Below are positions 1-13,001 of a stretch of 64,000 bases of DNA, piece by piece. This stretch comes from Xylaria sp. FL1777 (Eukaryota; Ascomycota; Sordariomycetes; Xylariales; Xylariaceae), in assembly GCA_022578965.1 (NCBI GenBank), contig MU400680.1, positions 1-64,000 of the forward strand, read 5' to 3'. Position 1 is the first letter of the stretch; every line of letters begins with the position of its first letter. The notes beneath the pieces are model-generated. The model ran no database searches and had not been told where the DNA came from. It was given only the letters and a program-made list of their open reading frames with translations. A program made the translations under genes and the position numbers.

Positions 1-3000
1 GGCAGGGATAAGCTTGGTTATTCATGGCCAGTACCCTGTTGCCAAGCAATCTTGGCAACGGTTCCCATTCAGTGTATTTAGGGTAAATACGGTATATGTA
101 GGCACATGTAGTTGACGAGTATACTTACACCCATGCTCCGTAGTATACACCCCCATGCGAGCCGAGGTTTGCGGACACGCCAGCCGTGTATCTTTATCCC
201 AGTGAACCATAAAAGACGTCTGTCTGGTTAATTCACGCATATGCGTACGCAGTAGTGCGTAGTGCCTGGGTAGTGTACATAGTGTACCGATATATGTAGG
301 TAGTGTGGCAGAATACCTACCTAACTGTGCGGGTGCCTTACTTACGCATATACACTATCTCCTAGTAGGTTACAACATTGCCATTGTCTATCGGAAACAT
401 CAGGACGCCAGCCTATTTAGAATAGACTGAGACAACACATCTGCTGGACTACCAACGTTACGACTGTACTTCCACACACATCACACACACAAGATGCAAC
501 ACAAAGTGCGGCTGCTGCATACAACAGGCAGATGGATGGGTATCAACGCCATCGTCCCAGATAGGAAGGCTTCTAGACATTCTTCAGCTATCTCGAGCAG
601 AGGATAGCTTATGCGTATGCGTCCTCATACTCCTACGGCCTATCTCGTCTGTCACTTCTTTAACCTGCCCTATCTAGTTCTCCTCTCCGTTTTGTCTCTG
701 TGGTGTTTAGCGTGGCATCCCACAAGGCATAGCTTCGAACAAGATGTCGAAAGAGAAACCAACCAGCGAACGACGTTCTCCTTTGCGGCGTCGCTTTCTC
801 TGTCTCGATGGTGCGCTGGGTACATAAGATGTAACCACTCTCTTATTCATCTTCGCGATTCGTTTATGTGATTACTATATACATAGGTAAGTATGTATAC
901 TTGCGTATTTCCCAAACCTTTACACGCACAAGAACAGGACCCTCAAGAAAAGTAGTATCGAAGACTATTTCAAAGAACCCCGGCACATGTACTACCGTGC
1001 CTAGTGCTGATTGGGCAAGCATGGGAGATGTAGGTATATATACTAGGTACGACTGGGTAGGTAGTATACATATCGTCAATTACAGCAGCGGAATACCCAA
1101 GTAAGTAAAGTATCCACGAATGAGTAATCGAGGTCGACGACGACTGAAAACAACCAATCACCAGCTTCCCTGGCATGCCGAATGGCCAACGACCCTACAA
1201 GATCCACCAAGTAAGGGTCTCAGGAAGGAAGGTCGTCAGCTTCGAGAACCGCCATGCCAGGCACTCGGTACGACTCTGAGCGAGTGCCACATACATGCAT
1301 ATACCGACGCATCAATTCTATCTATCTGCTACACTGCTAGCTTGTCCTCCTACCAATCTGTAGGCGAAGCATACCTACCTACGTCAAGAGAGTGGTCCCC
1401 TGCTGTTCACATCTCAAACCACCATTCGGGCATGAGGCAAGGCGAAGGGGAGATGGCGACTCGCCGGCCAGCTGCCGACACGACACGCACGTAAAACACG
1501 TTCTAGAAAGGCAGGCAGAAAAGCGAGTCGTCTACCCCGGTTACCCACTTGCCCATTCACGTGCGAACACGGCAATGATGCGATCGACGTCGTCTCTTGT
1601 TCGTGTCCATCCCCCCCCTCTCCCCTCTCATCGCAGGGGAAGGGGGCTCAGACGAGTGAGCGAGCAGGCAACCAACAACATCTCCCATCCGTTGCTCCTC
1701 AGTTCTAAGTCTGGCTCAGTTTAGGTTCAGTCAAATCTAGTACCACCGTTGACTCTTTCCACCTATTCTCATCAATGTCTAAGAAAGATCAAATGCTATC
1801 TACCTAAAACATACATCTAGATATTTAGCCTTAGATTAACCTCACATGTTTTGATATTCACATATATCTATGTGAATCTAATCTTTCATACGACGGCAAA
1901 ATCCGAAGAAGAAAAAGAGAAAAGGGCATGACGTTCCATGCCACAAAATCAAATACCTTTGATACCCTCACCACCCAAGGACCGGCGCCTACCTATTTCA
2001 GGGCCGATACTCCCCCAAACAGGCTTATGAGCCGTCAGGGAATCCAGCCGAATTGATCAGATGCTCCCACTAGTATGACAATGTTGGAGAGGCAAAAAAA
2101 AAAAAAAAAAAAAAAAAAGAGGCAATACATATGTCTAGTGCTTATCCATGGCAAAACACAAATTCTGTAGGTAAGTCAGCATAAAGAAAGCTAGTCCCAA
2201 ACTGAAAGAAGCAAATACTTGACAACGGTGGCACTAAGTTATGATACCTCGACACGTTGATAAAAGACGGAGAATAGCAGCACAATCTAATGTGGTATAT
2301 TCATGCATAAATGCTCGCATAGGCCAGACAAACGTGAATATAAAGCGCCAATATTATATTATAGGCTGTGAATATATACAAAGCCAGTCCAACCACCCAC
2401 CCATCCATTCTACTATACAGACAAGTACATAACTCCAACACAGAACCCCCCTTTTTCACATTTCTCTTTGACCTTTTGAAGAAAAGACCTTTCTCAATGC
2501 TACGTAAGCAACCGTAGCCGTAACCCACCCAAACCAACAATCCACCCAAAGAATAACAGAAGGGAAGACACCGCCAGTGAAGATTCACGAAGGGCCTGGC
2601 TAGCCTCTTTAGACTTCGATCCCTTCCGAGCCTAAGTCTGGAGAAACATCGGCCCTATCCGACACCGTGAACGTGGTGGTGAGCTGTATCCCCTTTATCC
2701 GAATGGAGTAGTTGTAGATTGGAGCAGTAGCATAGCATGTACATATATACCGGTAGAAAAAAGGAAATAAAACGGAGATGGGTGACTGTGGAGGAGTGGT
2801 AACAGTGATAGTAGGAGTAGATAGCAATAAATAGTAGCAGTATGGTATCGTATCGTATGGTATCGTATCGTCAATGACGTAACTTTCCCTTCCTCCTCCC
2901 CCTCTGTTTCTGCGTGTATTGTACACATAGCACTGGCTAGTAATAACATCCACGCTTGAGACTGGAAACTACCGGTAGAACCAGAATCTGAAACGCAAGA

Positions 3001-3333
3001 GGTACATCTTCTCTATCCTCTTTTGTTTGATGCCTTGCCGGGCTAGCATGGCCCTCCCCTTATCGTGCCCAAATTTTGGTAGATCCCCATAACCCATCAT
3101 TCATATTCTGTTGTACACGCAAACCAATAGAGTATAATATACCTTATGGATCGCCCCGATATTCCAAAATGCATCTGCGCTATTGATTTTCGACTTGTGA
3201 ATCACCATCCATGCGGGCTACATCAACCCCAAGCCAACAAAGAAGGTGGCATCCACCCTGTTTGGCATGGTACCACACGGTGCAATACGCTATGGTACGG
3301 TTATAACAAGATGATCCTTAACCACGAGCCGGA
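1..3333. other. intergenic, no gene seen
   Basis: Only short open frames without family resemblance or consistent splice structure occur here. The stretch contains TAGGTA/TACGTA-type words, a copy of TACGCAGTA at 246-254 and a 25-A run at 2094-2118. The last kilobase lies downstream of the Zn2Cys6 gene and probably includes its 3' UTR. Confidence 0.7.
2094..2118. repeat. poly-A tract (25 A)
   Basis: An uninterrupted run of 25 A on the plus strand in intergenic DNA. No target-site duplication or upstream element body was recognised, so a retroposon tail is not demonstrated. Confidence 0.95.
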
Positions 3334-6300
3334 TTACCGCCGCTTATTCATGGTCTCGGTGATAGAGGCACCGCTGTTATCGTAGTCCCAGTGTCTCTTG
3401 AGACCACCGGATTCGTAGACACTAGCTACAGACTCCTGCCACATGGCCGGCGTAACGAAGGCCTGCACAGGTGGGGCCGAGTACTGCTGGTGAGGCAACT
3501 GGGGTGGCGGGGCCGACAGGGAAGCGTTGGCGATGGCCATATCCTGAGTAGTGGGGACTTCGGGAGCACCTGAGGAAACGTTTAGAGAACTTGACTGTGG
3601 AGTCACCGATGCCGGTTGGGGTGGAAGTGGCGTACCAAACGTTGAATTCCATTGACTTTGGAGCGGTAGGCGTTAGCTACTTAAGTATAACGAGTATGTA
3701 TGCCACATCTGGTACGGGTGGGAGTTACCACTTACTCAAAAATTCTAGATGGATTCCACGTAGGAGGATCTACTAGGGGTAGCGTATGGGAAAGCGGTGG
3801 TTGTGTGCTCTGGCCGGCACCAAGCATGGAGAGCGATTGTACAGAAGGGGAGTCACTCTTGCTATCCCCGGATCCAACAGAGATGGGCGTTATGGGATGA
3901 TAACTGACGTGTGGATGAGGACCTGCGTGGACTTCCAGGTTCGGGTCCAAAGAATTGGTCCGCAACATGGGAGGTTTGAAAGTAGTCGCACGAGGTGGAC
4001 TAGACTGCGTACTAGGATGTGGACTACCGTATGGGAAACTAGGTTTCAGGACAAATGGCTTCCTCGTATCCGAAGAAAAGGCCTCCCTCACGGCATCTAT
4101 CTGCTTTAGCATTTCCGGAAGGGGCCAGGATCCCATGGTCTTCTCGAGAATTCTCATGTGACGCGTAAAATAGTCCCGAGCGTCGCTATTGATTTCTGGA
4201 TCTGGAGAAGTTAATGCGACCTATTTACTTATTAGGGAGGTCCTTCGTGCATGAAACCGGAGAAGCTAAGCAACGTACAAGATGAATAACAATGCAGGAC
4301 AGTATGCCATATATCGTGAAGCTGATACCCCTTTGCATACACTGAAGTCCACTCAACCCGAATGATTGTAGCATGGACTCCTGCAAGCGACACAAGGCTT
4401 TTGCAGAAGCATACGAAATCAACATATGAGACTTCCACTGCCCGTCAATGCCCATAGGCTCCAAGAAGGTAAGCTGTGGACGATGAAGCAGAATGGTGGC
4501 TAGATGGTAATAGGAGTGCACGTTTCCGATAAAATGGGACGATAACCAAGGCGGCGACCCATCCGGGGGAAACGTAACTATCATATGCGGCGGTAGCTCA
4601 TTTAACCAAGATCGGAGTTGTGGATTGAGCTGGACAAATTCAGGATCGAGGCCCCAATCCTTCTTCTTTTTCACCTTGAGGTATGCGGTGTTCATTTTGT
4701 GAATCATTCGCACGATCCTAACGAAGAATATAAAATCACGAGATATCTGATGTTCATCATTTTCAACACCAAGCATGGGCTGAGGGATGTTGAAATCGAG
4801 ACTATCCAGCTCAACGGACAAGTCATTTCGCCCTGAATAATTTCTTAGCATCGCGTGAATGATAGCGGCAGCAAAGAAACCTACCTTGTGGGGCAGCGAT
4901 CATAGTCTCGCAGATAAATATTGTCTGCCACACACGTGTTTTTGTTAGACAGTCTGCTGGGGCTGAACCGCATGATTTTCCAGCCTTGTGATTCTGGAAA
5001 TGCTCATCAAGGCCAAGATCCCTGGCCATAGCGACACAATGAACGATAGACATCCATGACCGATAATAGTAGCCACGCTTTGGGACAGCCTCCCTGGCCT
5101 TGAGAATGATGAGTAGCGCTTGGAGGGTACTCAGCCGCGGGACGTCCATAAAGAAATCGGCATGTTCTGCATAAGATGAGCGTAAGCATAAGCCGCGGTT
5201 AAATCACAACGATCCCAAAGTCTTTGGCAGGGCTTACTTGAGGCGAGGGCAATCCACTGCTGGCCTTGCGCAGGTTCATCTGCAAGCCTCTCGGCGACGG
5301 CAAAGATTGCTTCTAATAGTAAAGGGGAGATAGATTCACGATTCGTATTCCATTGACGATATAACTGTGCCTTGTTAAGGACGGGAACATAGGGATGCAC
5401 ATGAGTGAAGTAAAGATCGAAATAATGCAAAATAGCGTTTTCATCTGGCATGAGTTCTGGCGGTATCCTTATCTTTGATCCGGGACCAGCAAGTACACGC
5501 GGTAAAGCATTCTTATATTCGTCCGCATCTTCGACAGCGGGTTCTTCCTCCTGTGAGGCTAAAGCTTGTTTGTTGTTGAGATAAGGTGCTTAGACTCGAG
5601 TTAGCGCATCTAATCGGGTTACGTCGGTGAATGACCAGCTCACCTGTACCCCTCTCATCAAGCTTTAGCGGGCCAAGGAGGTCTACTAAATCATGCTGAC
5701 CATACTGATCCGTATGATAAGACTCGGGTGACGAGCCAGAATGGGAAGCAGACATCTCTGGCAATGGTGGCGTCGGAAAAACGCCGGTAGGCGCATAAGG
5801 TTGGTCTAACACGCCGATAGAGGAGGGCGGTGGTACTGAACCATATGGTATCTGCTGCTGCACGGAGGCTGCGTCGCCGTACGGCGATAGGGGATATACT
5901 GCTTGATGGTTAGGATACGAACCGGGCGGCGACGCGTACATAGCCGTCTTTGGGTGGCCGCCGGCCATCATATGTTGCGACGAAGGTTGTTGCATGGCCA
6001 TCTGCCTGAAACTCTCTTGTCCAGCCTCGAAGTCGGCCCTTGAAGGCTCATACGGATGACTTTCCTCGGGTGATCCTTCGTATTGAGCATTAGGGCGCAC
6101 ACAGTGAAGTTTTAGGCGAATACAGGCGGAGCATGGCCACGTATTTGTGGTGGCGGCATCGCATTTTATCTTTCTCCTCCGACAACCCTCACAAGCTCTC
6201 ATTACTATGAAAATGGCATATGCGTCAGCTATATGAACAGGGCCATGGAAGACGGCGACGACAAGAGAGACCCATACCCTTTAACCGCTTGTGCCGATTA

Positions 6301-6496
6301 TGCTCATCGACGAAGACATAATCTATAGTGACAGCGTCAGAACAATCAAACTCAGATCTATAAGGGCCGTTTCGGAGAGCGAACTCTTTTGGGTCTCCCT
6401 TGGAGGCTGATATGTCGGCGGCACAAACGAAAACGAGTTCACATGTGCGCTTTGCGGCAGCAGTCTACGCGCCGCGGCGGGATCGTTTGACGACAT
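3334..6496 (-). CDS. Zn2Cys6 transcription factor with fungal-specific middle region
   Basis: Probable nuclear DNA-binding regulator; its targets are unknown. My model has exons 6406-6278, 6204-5644, 5588-5238, 5166-4885, 4832-4279, 4220-3736 and 3655-3334, with introns of 52-80 nt, preceded by a start exon at 6496-6469. With a 62-nt first intron (6468-6407) this gives about 903 aa. The binuclear cluster at about residues 57-87 has spacing C-x2-C-x6-C-x9-C-x2-C-x6-C inside ACEGCRRRKIKCD. A Pro/Gln/Ser-rich linker follows, then a fungal_trans-like region from about residue 285 (FDLYFTHVHPYVPVLNK), and a Pro/Gln-rich tail. The N-terminus is uncertain: the ATG at 6496 is in a different frame from the conserved block YVFVDEHNRHKRLK before the finger. 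The skipped 62 nt are also open and protein-like, so a one-base frameshift is an alternative. I could not assign a named orthologue. Confidence 0.88.
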
Positions 6497-6682
6497 GGCT
6501 GACTAACACAAGGACAGAGGGTCACTGGCTGGTCAACCGACGATGACAACAGCCCTCGGCGTTCCGTCGCGCGCAACCCTAAACTCCAGTCATGCGCAAG
6601 CGAGTGTAAAGGTGGCTGGCTTAATGAGAGTTTCAAGGGACAATGGGCGAACCCGTACGAAACCAGGTAGCTCTGATTTTAT

Positions 6683-6784
6683 GGCGACGATGTTGTTGTC
6701 GTCGTCGTCGTCGTCGCAATACCGCGTCTTCGGCGTCGTCTAGTCGTCGTCGCTGTCGCTGTCGTTGTCGTTGTCGTCTAGTCG
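6683..6784. repeat. imperfect GTC/GTT trinucleotide repeat
   Basis: A block dominated by GTC triplets, with GTT and GCT variants, lies about 190-290 bp upstream of the proposed start of the Zn2Cys6 gene. It is open in several frames and so creates spurious Arg- or Ser-rich frames. It is likely part of the promoter or 5' leader. Confidence 0.85.
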
Positions 6785-7613
6785 CAATTGTCAGCTCGTC
6801 GGGTGGTCGATCGCGGCGATCCGGGCTATCATATAGCATAGATTATATAGGCGTCTACGCGTCGGCACACAAGACCTAAGGGACAGACGCGCGCAGCCCG
6901 ACGGTATACGCAAGGAATGGCGACGATTCTTTGTGCCGGTGCGCTCTAGGTATCGCTTCCACGCCCGCGCCAGCCAAGTTTCTAGCCTCACAAAGCCTTC
7001 TGTATTTCACTCTTTACTCTCCCACTTCTTCCAACTCTCAATCAACTCAGCCACAAAAGACGGGTTCCCTCGTTGCCGTGTGGTTCGAAACGTGCCGCGG
7101 TGAGTTATGCTAAACTGGGACCGAAACAAAACACTGCGTAGGTTAGAATGTCGTCTACACCGGCGCCAGGGAAGAACCCGGCTTTCGGGGTTTGGATAGA
7201 TGAGGGGATATGTCCTTATTATCAAGACCATTGGGGGAGGGGAGCGCCTAATGAACCCATAGGTACAGTTCACATTAGGTACGGTACAGTACGGCGGTAG
7301 ATGCCGGTAGTGTAAAACCACTACCCAGTCACCTATAAGCTACCTGTATATCTAGTACCTAGGCGCCCAGAAAATAACTAGCTAAGTAGGTACCTACACT
7401 TGTCATGTCGCCTGTTGTGCTCCGCTACGCAGAGCGGCACCTTGTTCCAATTAGCGGGGGCATACAACCTAGGTACTTAGAGATACCTACCTAGGTACTT
7501 AGTGTAAAGGGCTGACCTAGGCAGACCCTGCCACTATACATCCTGCCAATTTAGGTAATATAAGTACCCTTTTGTAAATAAAAGGGATATGGGGGAGTAT
7601 TGGTGTTTTTTAT

Positions 7614-7637
7614 AAAAAAAAAAAAAAAAAAAAAAAA
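7614..7637. repeat. poly-A tract (24 A)
   Basis: Homopolymer run of 24 A in intergenic DNA. Flanks are TAGGTA-rich; no element body was recognised. Confidence 0.95.
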
Positions 7638-9151
7638 GACAGAATACTACGTAGGTAGAAAAAGAGACGCACAAGAGGGGTGAACGTGGGTGTGGGTTGT
7701 CTATAGCATACTCCCTGTCTTCTTGCCTACTCCGGCTGCAGGACGGGAGAGTGTTCAATACCAACGAAATATTATGGTGCTATGTGTAGTAGTACTTATA
7801 ACAACTGCAACCCTGGTGAATACAAGGGACAGAACAGTATCAACCTAGGTAGTTATCTTGAGTAACTTGACCGAAAAACCAGCAGGCTAGCTAGGCGAAA
7901 CTAATTACCTATACTCAGGTACAGTTATTGCGTACCTACACTAAAAGGTACAATACAGCCTTAGGTAGGTGGGGTTATGTGTTATACCATTTCTAGTCCC
8001 TACTAGGTAATGCACTGCGTACCTAAGGAACCTCAAACCTCAAATCGTAGGACCGGTATGCCGTGCATATGGAATGACACACAAGGTGATTTCCATTCTC
8101 TCTCGGTAAGTGCGTTGTGCCACTAACACAACAGTAGTCTAAATTATCACCTCTTTATACACCAGGTTGAGGCAAAAAGGGGATACGTATAAAATGATGG
8201 ACCTGTCTCTCTTTGCCCCAAAGCCTCCCCACCATCCCACATGAAAGTAGTGGTGCTCACCTTAAGTATGTATGCTTTATCTAATTCGAGATAACGAGGT
8301 ATAAATGCCATGTGGGGTTATAGAGCACTAGTAGGTACCTATATACCTACTCGGATTACCGCTTGCTTTAAGCGTCTAACAATACCTACCTTACACTAAG
8401 ACAACACTAATTTATGGTAAGGGAGCAAAGAAAAGTGTATACTTACAGACTTACTTAAGTAGGTAAGCAATGTAGCATAGAAATATAGGTACCTCATGGT
8501 TTACTTATACACCGTGTTGCTCTAAATGATTACACGTGCCAGATAGGTAATCCATCATATTACTACTACCTACCCACAGTCCTCGGCTAGCACCGTTAAT
8601 TGATTTTATTTATACATGGAAGAGCTGACTACAATCTACCCTACTTCTGATCTCTCGAGGACTTGGCTTCCTCGGCCAAACAGTACCCCCCGATGATAGT
8701 TATAGTAAGGTAGCCTGGGCCAGTCACCGAGTACTGACCGAGTCGTTCAGCCTTTATTGAAACTCCCTGGTATCCAGTCCTGCCGCAATAAGGTGAAACT
8801 TCAGGGTTGCGGCGGGGACGTCTTGATCTGCTGAACAGCTTGCAGCCAATCAATGGCACAGACGGATTTCAAAATTGCGTGGATTGCGATGGGTTGGGCT
8901 GTAGCGAAACTGGTAGTGTGAGAAGAATGGCACCACCTTCACCACGATAAACGAGGTGTTTTACGTAGTAGTGTGCATTTGGCCTCGCAGCCTGGTGGTG
9001 AGCCTGTTAGTACTACTGCGTAGTGCAGTCTGTGCACATACTACCTACGACTGCATGTCGCCAATATAGTGGACACTACACCATCACCAACTTCTGGGAC
9101 CTAACGAGCTGCCTGCATCGTCCCTCGCTCTCCTGCGTCCGATCCACGGCC

Positions 9152-9175
9152 CAGGCACCTCAGGCACCTCAGGCA
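9152..9175. repeat. tandem repeat, 9-bp unit CAGGCACCT
   Basis: Two full copies and one partial copy of CAGGCACCT in direct orientation, in intergenic DNA. Confidence 0.9.
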
Positions 9176-9954
9176 CGCGTGGGTTAACATTGTGGGGAGC
9201 AGTTACTGCAACATACTCCATACCGGCACCCTTTTCTAATGCCCTACAGGAACCAGCAGCCATCGAGACACTGGGAATAAATAGCCAGATCCGAGAGAAT
9301 CCCGGTGCTAGATAGATGGCCGCCCGTAGACGGTGCAAAACTCCATTTTCACAGACGACGGCGTCCATGGTGTCCGTGGTGTCCGTTGCACTGTAAGACT
9401 ATAAAGGCTGTACTCGTGATGACAACGGCGACGATGACGATGTTGTTCTACTACATATTTCCACTACAAACCTAGTAATCCACTGTCAACCACTAGCGGC
9501 GCGTACGGAGTACGTAAGTAGTATGTGGCGGGAAAGGCCGCTCGTTGTCTGCATGTATCAAAGAATGGCGTTCGCGCCCACGACAGCTGGGCCAAGAATG
9601 CTACTTCGTCAGCGCCCAGAGGTGATCCAACTGTACATAAGTAAGTATAGGAGCTTCCCGCGCCTTCGCTGGGATGCGGCAATTCCATGCGTGGAGCTAA
9701 GCGAGCGTACTACAGGTAAGTACACTCGCTATGCATGCTACTTACAGGAGTGTGCTGTCGCCTGCATTACGCAGTACATACATAGGTACCTACTTACCTC
9801 CTAAGGTAGTAGGCTGAAAGTAGGTATTGACTGGGGAGTGTAATGCTGATACCTGGTACAGAGCCTTAGATTGCCGTGGCATAAATGTTGATCTTTATTT
9901 TACATGGTATAATTGTGTCGTCAAGATGAGCAATATAAGCAAAGATGTTTTCCC

Positions 9955-9978
9955 TTTTTTTTTTTTTTTTTTTTTTTT
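9955..9978. repeat. poly-T tract (24 T)
   Basis: Homopolymer run of 24 T in intergenic DNA. Read on the minus strand it is a 24-A run, similar in length to those at 2094 and 7614. Confidence 0.95.
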
Positions 9979-10954
9979 AAGCTCCCTGGATACATAGTAT
10001 ACTTGACGTGTCTTACTCAGTAGTCGATATTAGTAATCTTGACGCCAAGGATGACCCGCCTCGTGGAAAAAGTACCAGGTGTACCGTTAGATCAGATAGT
10101 GTACACTACATGTTAGGTACGTAGTACACCAGCACAGCAAAAGTCCCTGTTACCACCTGCCTACCCAGGTACCTTAGGCACTGTACCATTCTATAATTTC
10201 TTTTACCCCACAGCGCGTTCGTCCTACGGGCTCAAACTTGTCGGCAGTGTTGTCACGTTTTTAATGTTAGTATACCGGTGGACCTACGCGTAACAATTGC
10301 TTGACATCCATGATATGTTATACATGTGGTGTAAGTATAAACATTAGCCGACGTCAATTATGCATAGCGCCATCCCAATGCACACCCTTATCAACCCACG
10401 CATAAGACTAGGTATCCTGCTTTTGCGCGTCCCCTGTCGTTGGCGGCTCCCCCACTCGGATGTTCAAGGAGCTGCAGTACTTACTTAGGGGAGACTCTTA
10501 TTAGTGTACACTGCTTAACCATCATGCACGCCTCGTGAGGCACGAGGTGAATTGCAGCCCTGCCACACGCGATAGGTATTCTAGTGTACAACAACTGCGT
10601 GTGTACGTGTTGGAACGTTTGGATGTCTCGACATGCGCGGAGGGGGGATGGAGTCGCCAGGACCTACTTTAGTACTAGGTAGGTACTAATTTGAAGCATC
10701 AAATAGCGGTATAGGAAACCACCGCAACAAAACTTGCCAACAACTAATTCCAAGCGATAAGTCTTACATCATTACACTAAATACCAGATTAGTTTCATCA
10801 CACATGCAGTAGCTGTGACAATTGGTTATACCAGTGCAAGTGCAAGGGGAGGGGATGTCGTCGTAACACATAATGTTTCTTACAAGTTACAGGAGTGATA
10901 CACCATACCAAGTATAAGATTAGGTGGCTGCCAGGAATAACTTGAGGAACTCTG

Positions 10955-10978
10955 GCAGGTTGCAGGTTGCAGGTTGCA
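10955..10978. repeat. tandem repeat, 7-bp unit GCAGGTT
   Basis: Three direct copies of GCAGGTT followed by GCA, then degenerate TTGCA-containing sequence. Intergenic; no function apparent. Confidence 0.9.
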
Positions 10979-12052
10979 CATTGCATATTGCGTGTTGAAA
11001 CGCAGGTCAAATCCGGGGAAGCTCATATGCCTATTATTATTCTTGCTATTTCGACATCTGCAGTGTCTAGCGAATTGCTTGACAGGTGAACAAGGAGCCG
11101 CATCGGCGAACCTACGCAGTATGCATTGGCTTGGTCCAGACCGGTTTTCAGGCGACCAGTTAGGATCAAGCAGCCGTCTAGATTTGGGCAGTACAAACTC
11201 TGGTGTATGACTATAACGGCGGCGACATGGTCAAATGGAGCAATGCCCGAATGTGCGGCCAGCCTTGGTGCAGACAGCGGGCCGTCGTTATTTATACCCT
11301 TCATACATACTGCGTACGTACTTTCTTATACATACAAGCTGCGTTGTAGAAAACTGCATATACATCGCATGCACACGTCCCTGCTGCCACGAGTTAGGGG
11401 TTTAGACAAACTTAATGTGCTGTTCAAATGTCCTATGTAGGTATATAAACAGTAGGTATATAGGTAATGTAACTAACTGTACCCGGGTGCGATAAAGTAT
11501 ACCTTAATGTTAATGGTGATGCACATGGCATCTATCCTACATATAAGTAGATCGCATGGCTTTGGTGGAAAATTAATACTATAAGACTTCCTGATACATA
11601 ATATGATCGGCCGGTCTTCGGGTAAAGAGACAACGAGATGAAAGACTTCCTGCAACGAGGGAATGTACTTAAGTAGGTATGTAAAACGGCCAGCTCGAGG
11701 ATGTGTAGGTACTGTACGTAGGTAGGCTCTAGTCGGCTGGTTCTTATACTGCCAGCTGGTCCTCGGCTGTCGGTTATACCCCGCCACCACTCTGCAGCAT
11801 ACTAGTCTAGCCTAGGTATCGAGGTAGAACTCTAATCAACCATCAAAATCGCGAAAGCTTCCACGGAGATAACTACCTAATCACCCATATACACAAAGTA
11901 TCATAGTAACATATTGGCGATATATTGCTAGCTATTAAACGCATCATTAAACAGTGACCTTGGCCCTTCATCTTCTGGAATCCCTGCATTTATGGTGTAT
12001 GCACAAATCGCATTCAATATACTAGTCCATTCTACATCGTCAACACCTCGAG

Positions 12053-13001
12053 ATGGATAAGGACAATGCCAACCCAACCATCCTAAGCGTCTCAGAATTA
12101 CCAACGAGACAGAATAAGAAGAAAGCTACCGCCGCCGCTACCGGCAAAGAAACCGACTCGGATTTAGACATTGTCTTGAGACGGCCCGAGTACCTTTCTG
12201 CACCTTTCTGCGACGTGCCCTGGGCCTCAGACGACACTGACAGTGACGATGGCTTCACGATCGAACCCATCGATGAGCAGGAGATCTACGGTGGGTTCCA
12301 TCGCTCTCTGTTCTTTCTCTCCTTTCTCGTCTATTTATATCGTAGCCTATCCTTGTTTTCCTGGCTTCAAATAGATGGTGCGTTTAGGTAAAAGTACCGC
12401 CATCACTGCACGTTTCAGCGTCATGGTGATCGTCTACCCGGCGCGTAACCTAAAATACGATGCATTACATGTATAATCTGATGAGCCTTGGAAACTTCTA
12501 TTCTTAGCAAACTCTGGGTTATGCCCTGTCGTCTCACGAGTGGCTGGCCTTCCTGGCCCAAATACCCGGCGACGTTTCGATGCCATACACCCCTCGTGGA
12601 CATCAGACAGCTGACGTTTCGTAGACCTCATTTCGACCATATCTGACCCAGAGCACCCGCTGTCGCTCGGTCAGCTCGCGGTCGTGAATCTACCCGACAT
12701 CCATATCACCCCTTCTCCTTCTGCACTTGCAGGCCTTGACTCCCTAACCCAGGTGCTTGTCAAGATCACACCGACCATTACCCACTGCTCGCTCGCTACC
12801 GTCATTGGGCTGGGTATCAGGGTTCGTCTCGAACAGGCGCTGCCTCCAAATTACCGTGTCGATGTTATGATTAAGGAGGGAACCCACAGCCAGGACGACC
12901 AAGTAAATAAGCAACTGGCTGACAAGGAGAGGGTCGCCGCAGCTCTAGAAAACGCTACCCTCAAAGGAGTACTGGACAAGATGCTAGAGACGTGCGTCTA
13001 A
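12053..13001 (+). CDS. cia2: MIP18/Cia2 family cytosolic Fe-S cluster assembly protein
   Basis: Predicted cytosolic iron-sulfur targeting factor, the partner of Cia1 and Mms19 that delivers Fe-S clusters to DNA polymerases, helicases and other apo-proteins. Two exons, 12053-12290 and 12625-13001, give 204 aa. The junction restores the conserved run EPIDEQEIY|DLISTISDPEHP. The DUF59/MIP18 core spans about residues 75-203, and its reactive cysteine motif THCSLATVIGLG is intact, followed by VNKQLADKERVAAALEN near the end. The 334-nt intron is longer than most here; donor GTGGGT and acceptor GTAG are canonical, with a CTGAC branch-like site at 12611. The divergent N-terminal segment is Lys- and Asp-rich, as usual for fungal members. 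The gene stands alone between two gene-poor regions. Family assignment is firm; the symbol follows yeast usage. Confidence 0.9.

Larger units (their letters stand above)
6497..12052. other. long gene-poor intergenic region
   Basis: About 5.5 kb without a supportable gene. It starts with the probable promoter of the Zn2Cys6 gene, including a GTC-rich block, and continues as low-complexity DNA dense in TAGGTA, TACCTA, GTACAC and CCTAGG words. It holds an A24 run, a T24 run, two small tandem repeats and four copies of TACTGCGTA or its complement (9014-9022, 9768-9776, 11113-11121, 11308-11316). Open frames here lack family features. Confidence 0.65.

Noticed and set aside
611..1724. Cluster of open frames on both strands
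   Set aside because: Frames overlap in several registers, contain no recognisable motif and cannot be joined by plausible introns into one protein.
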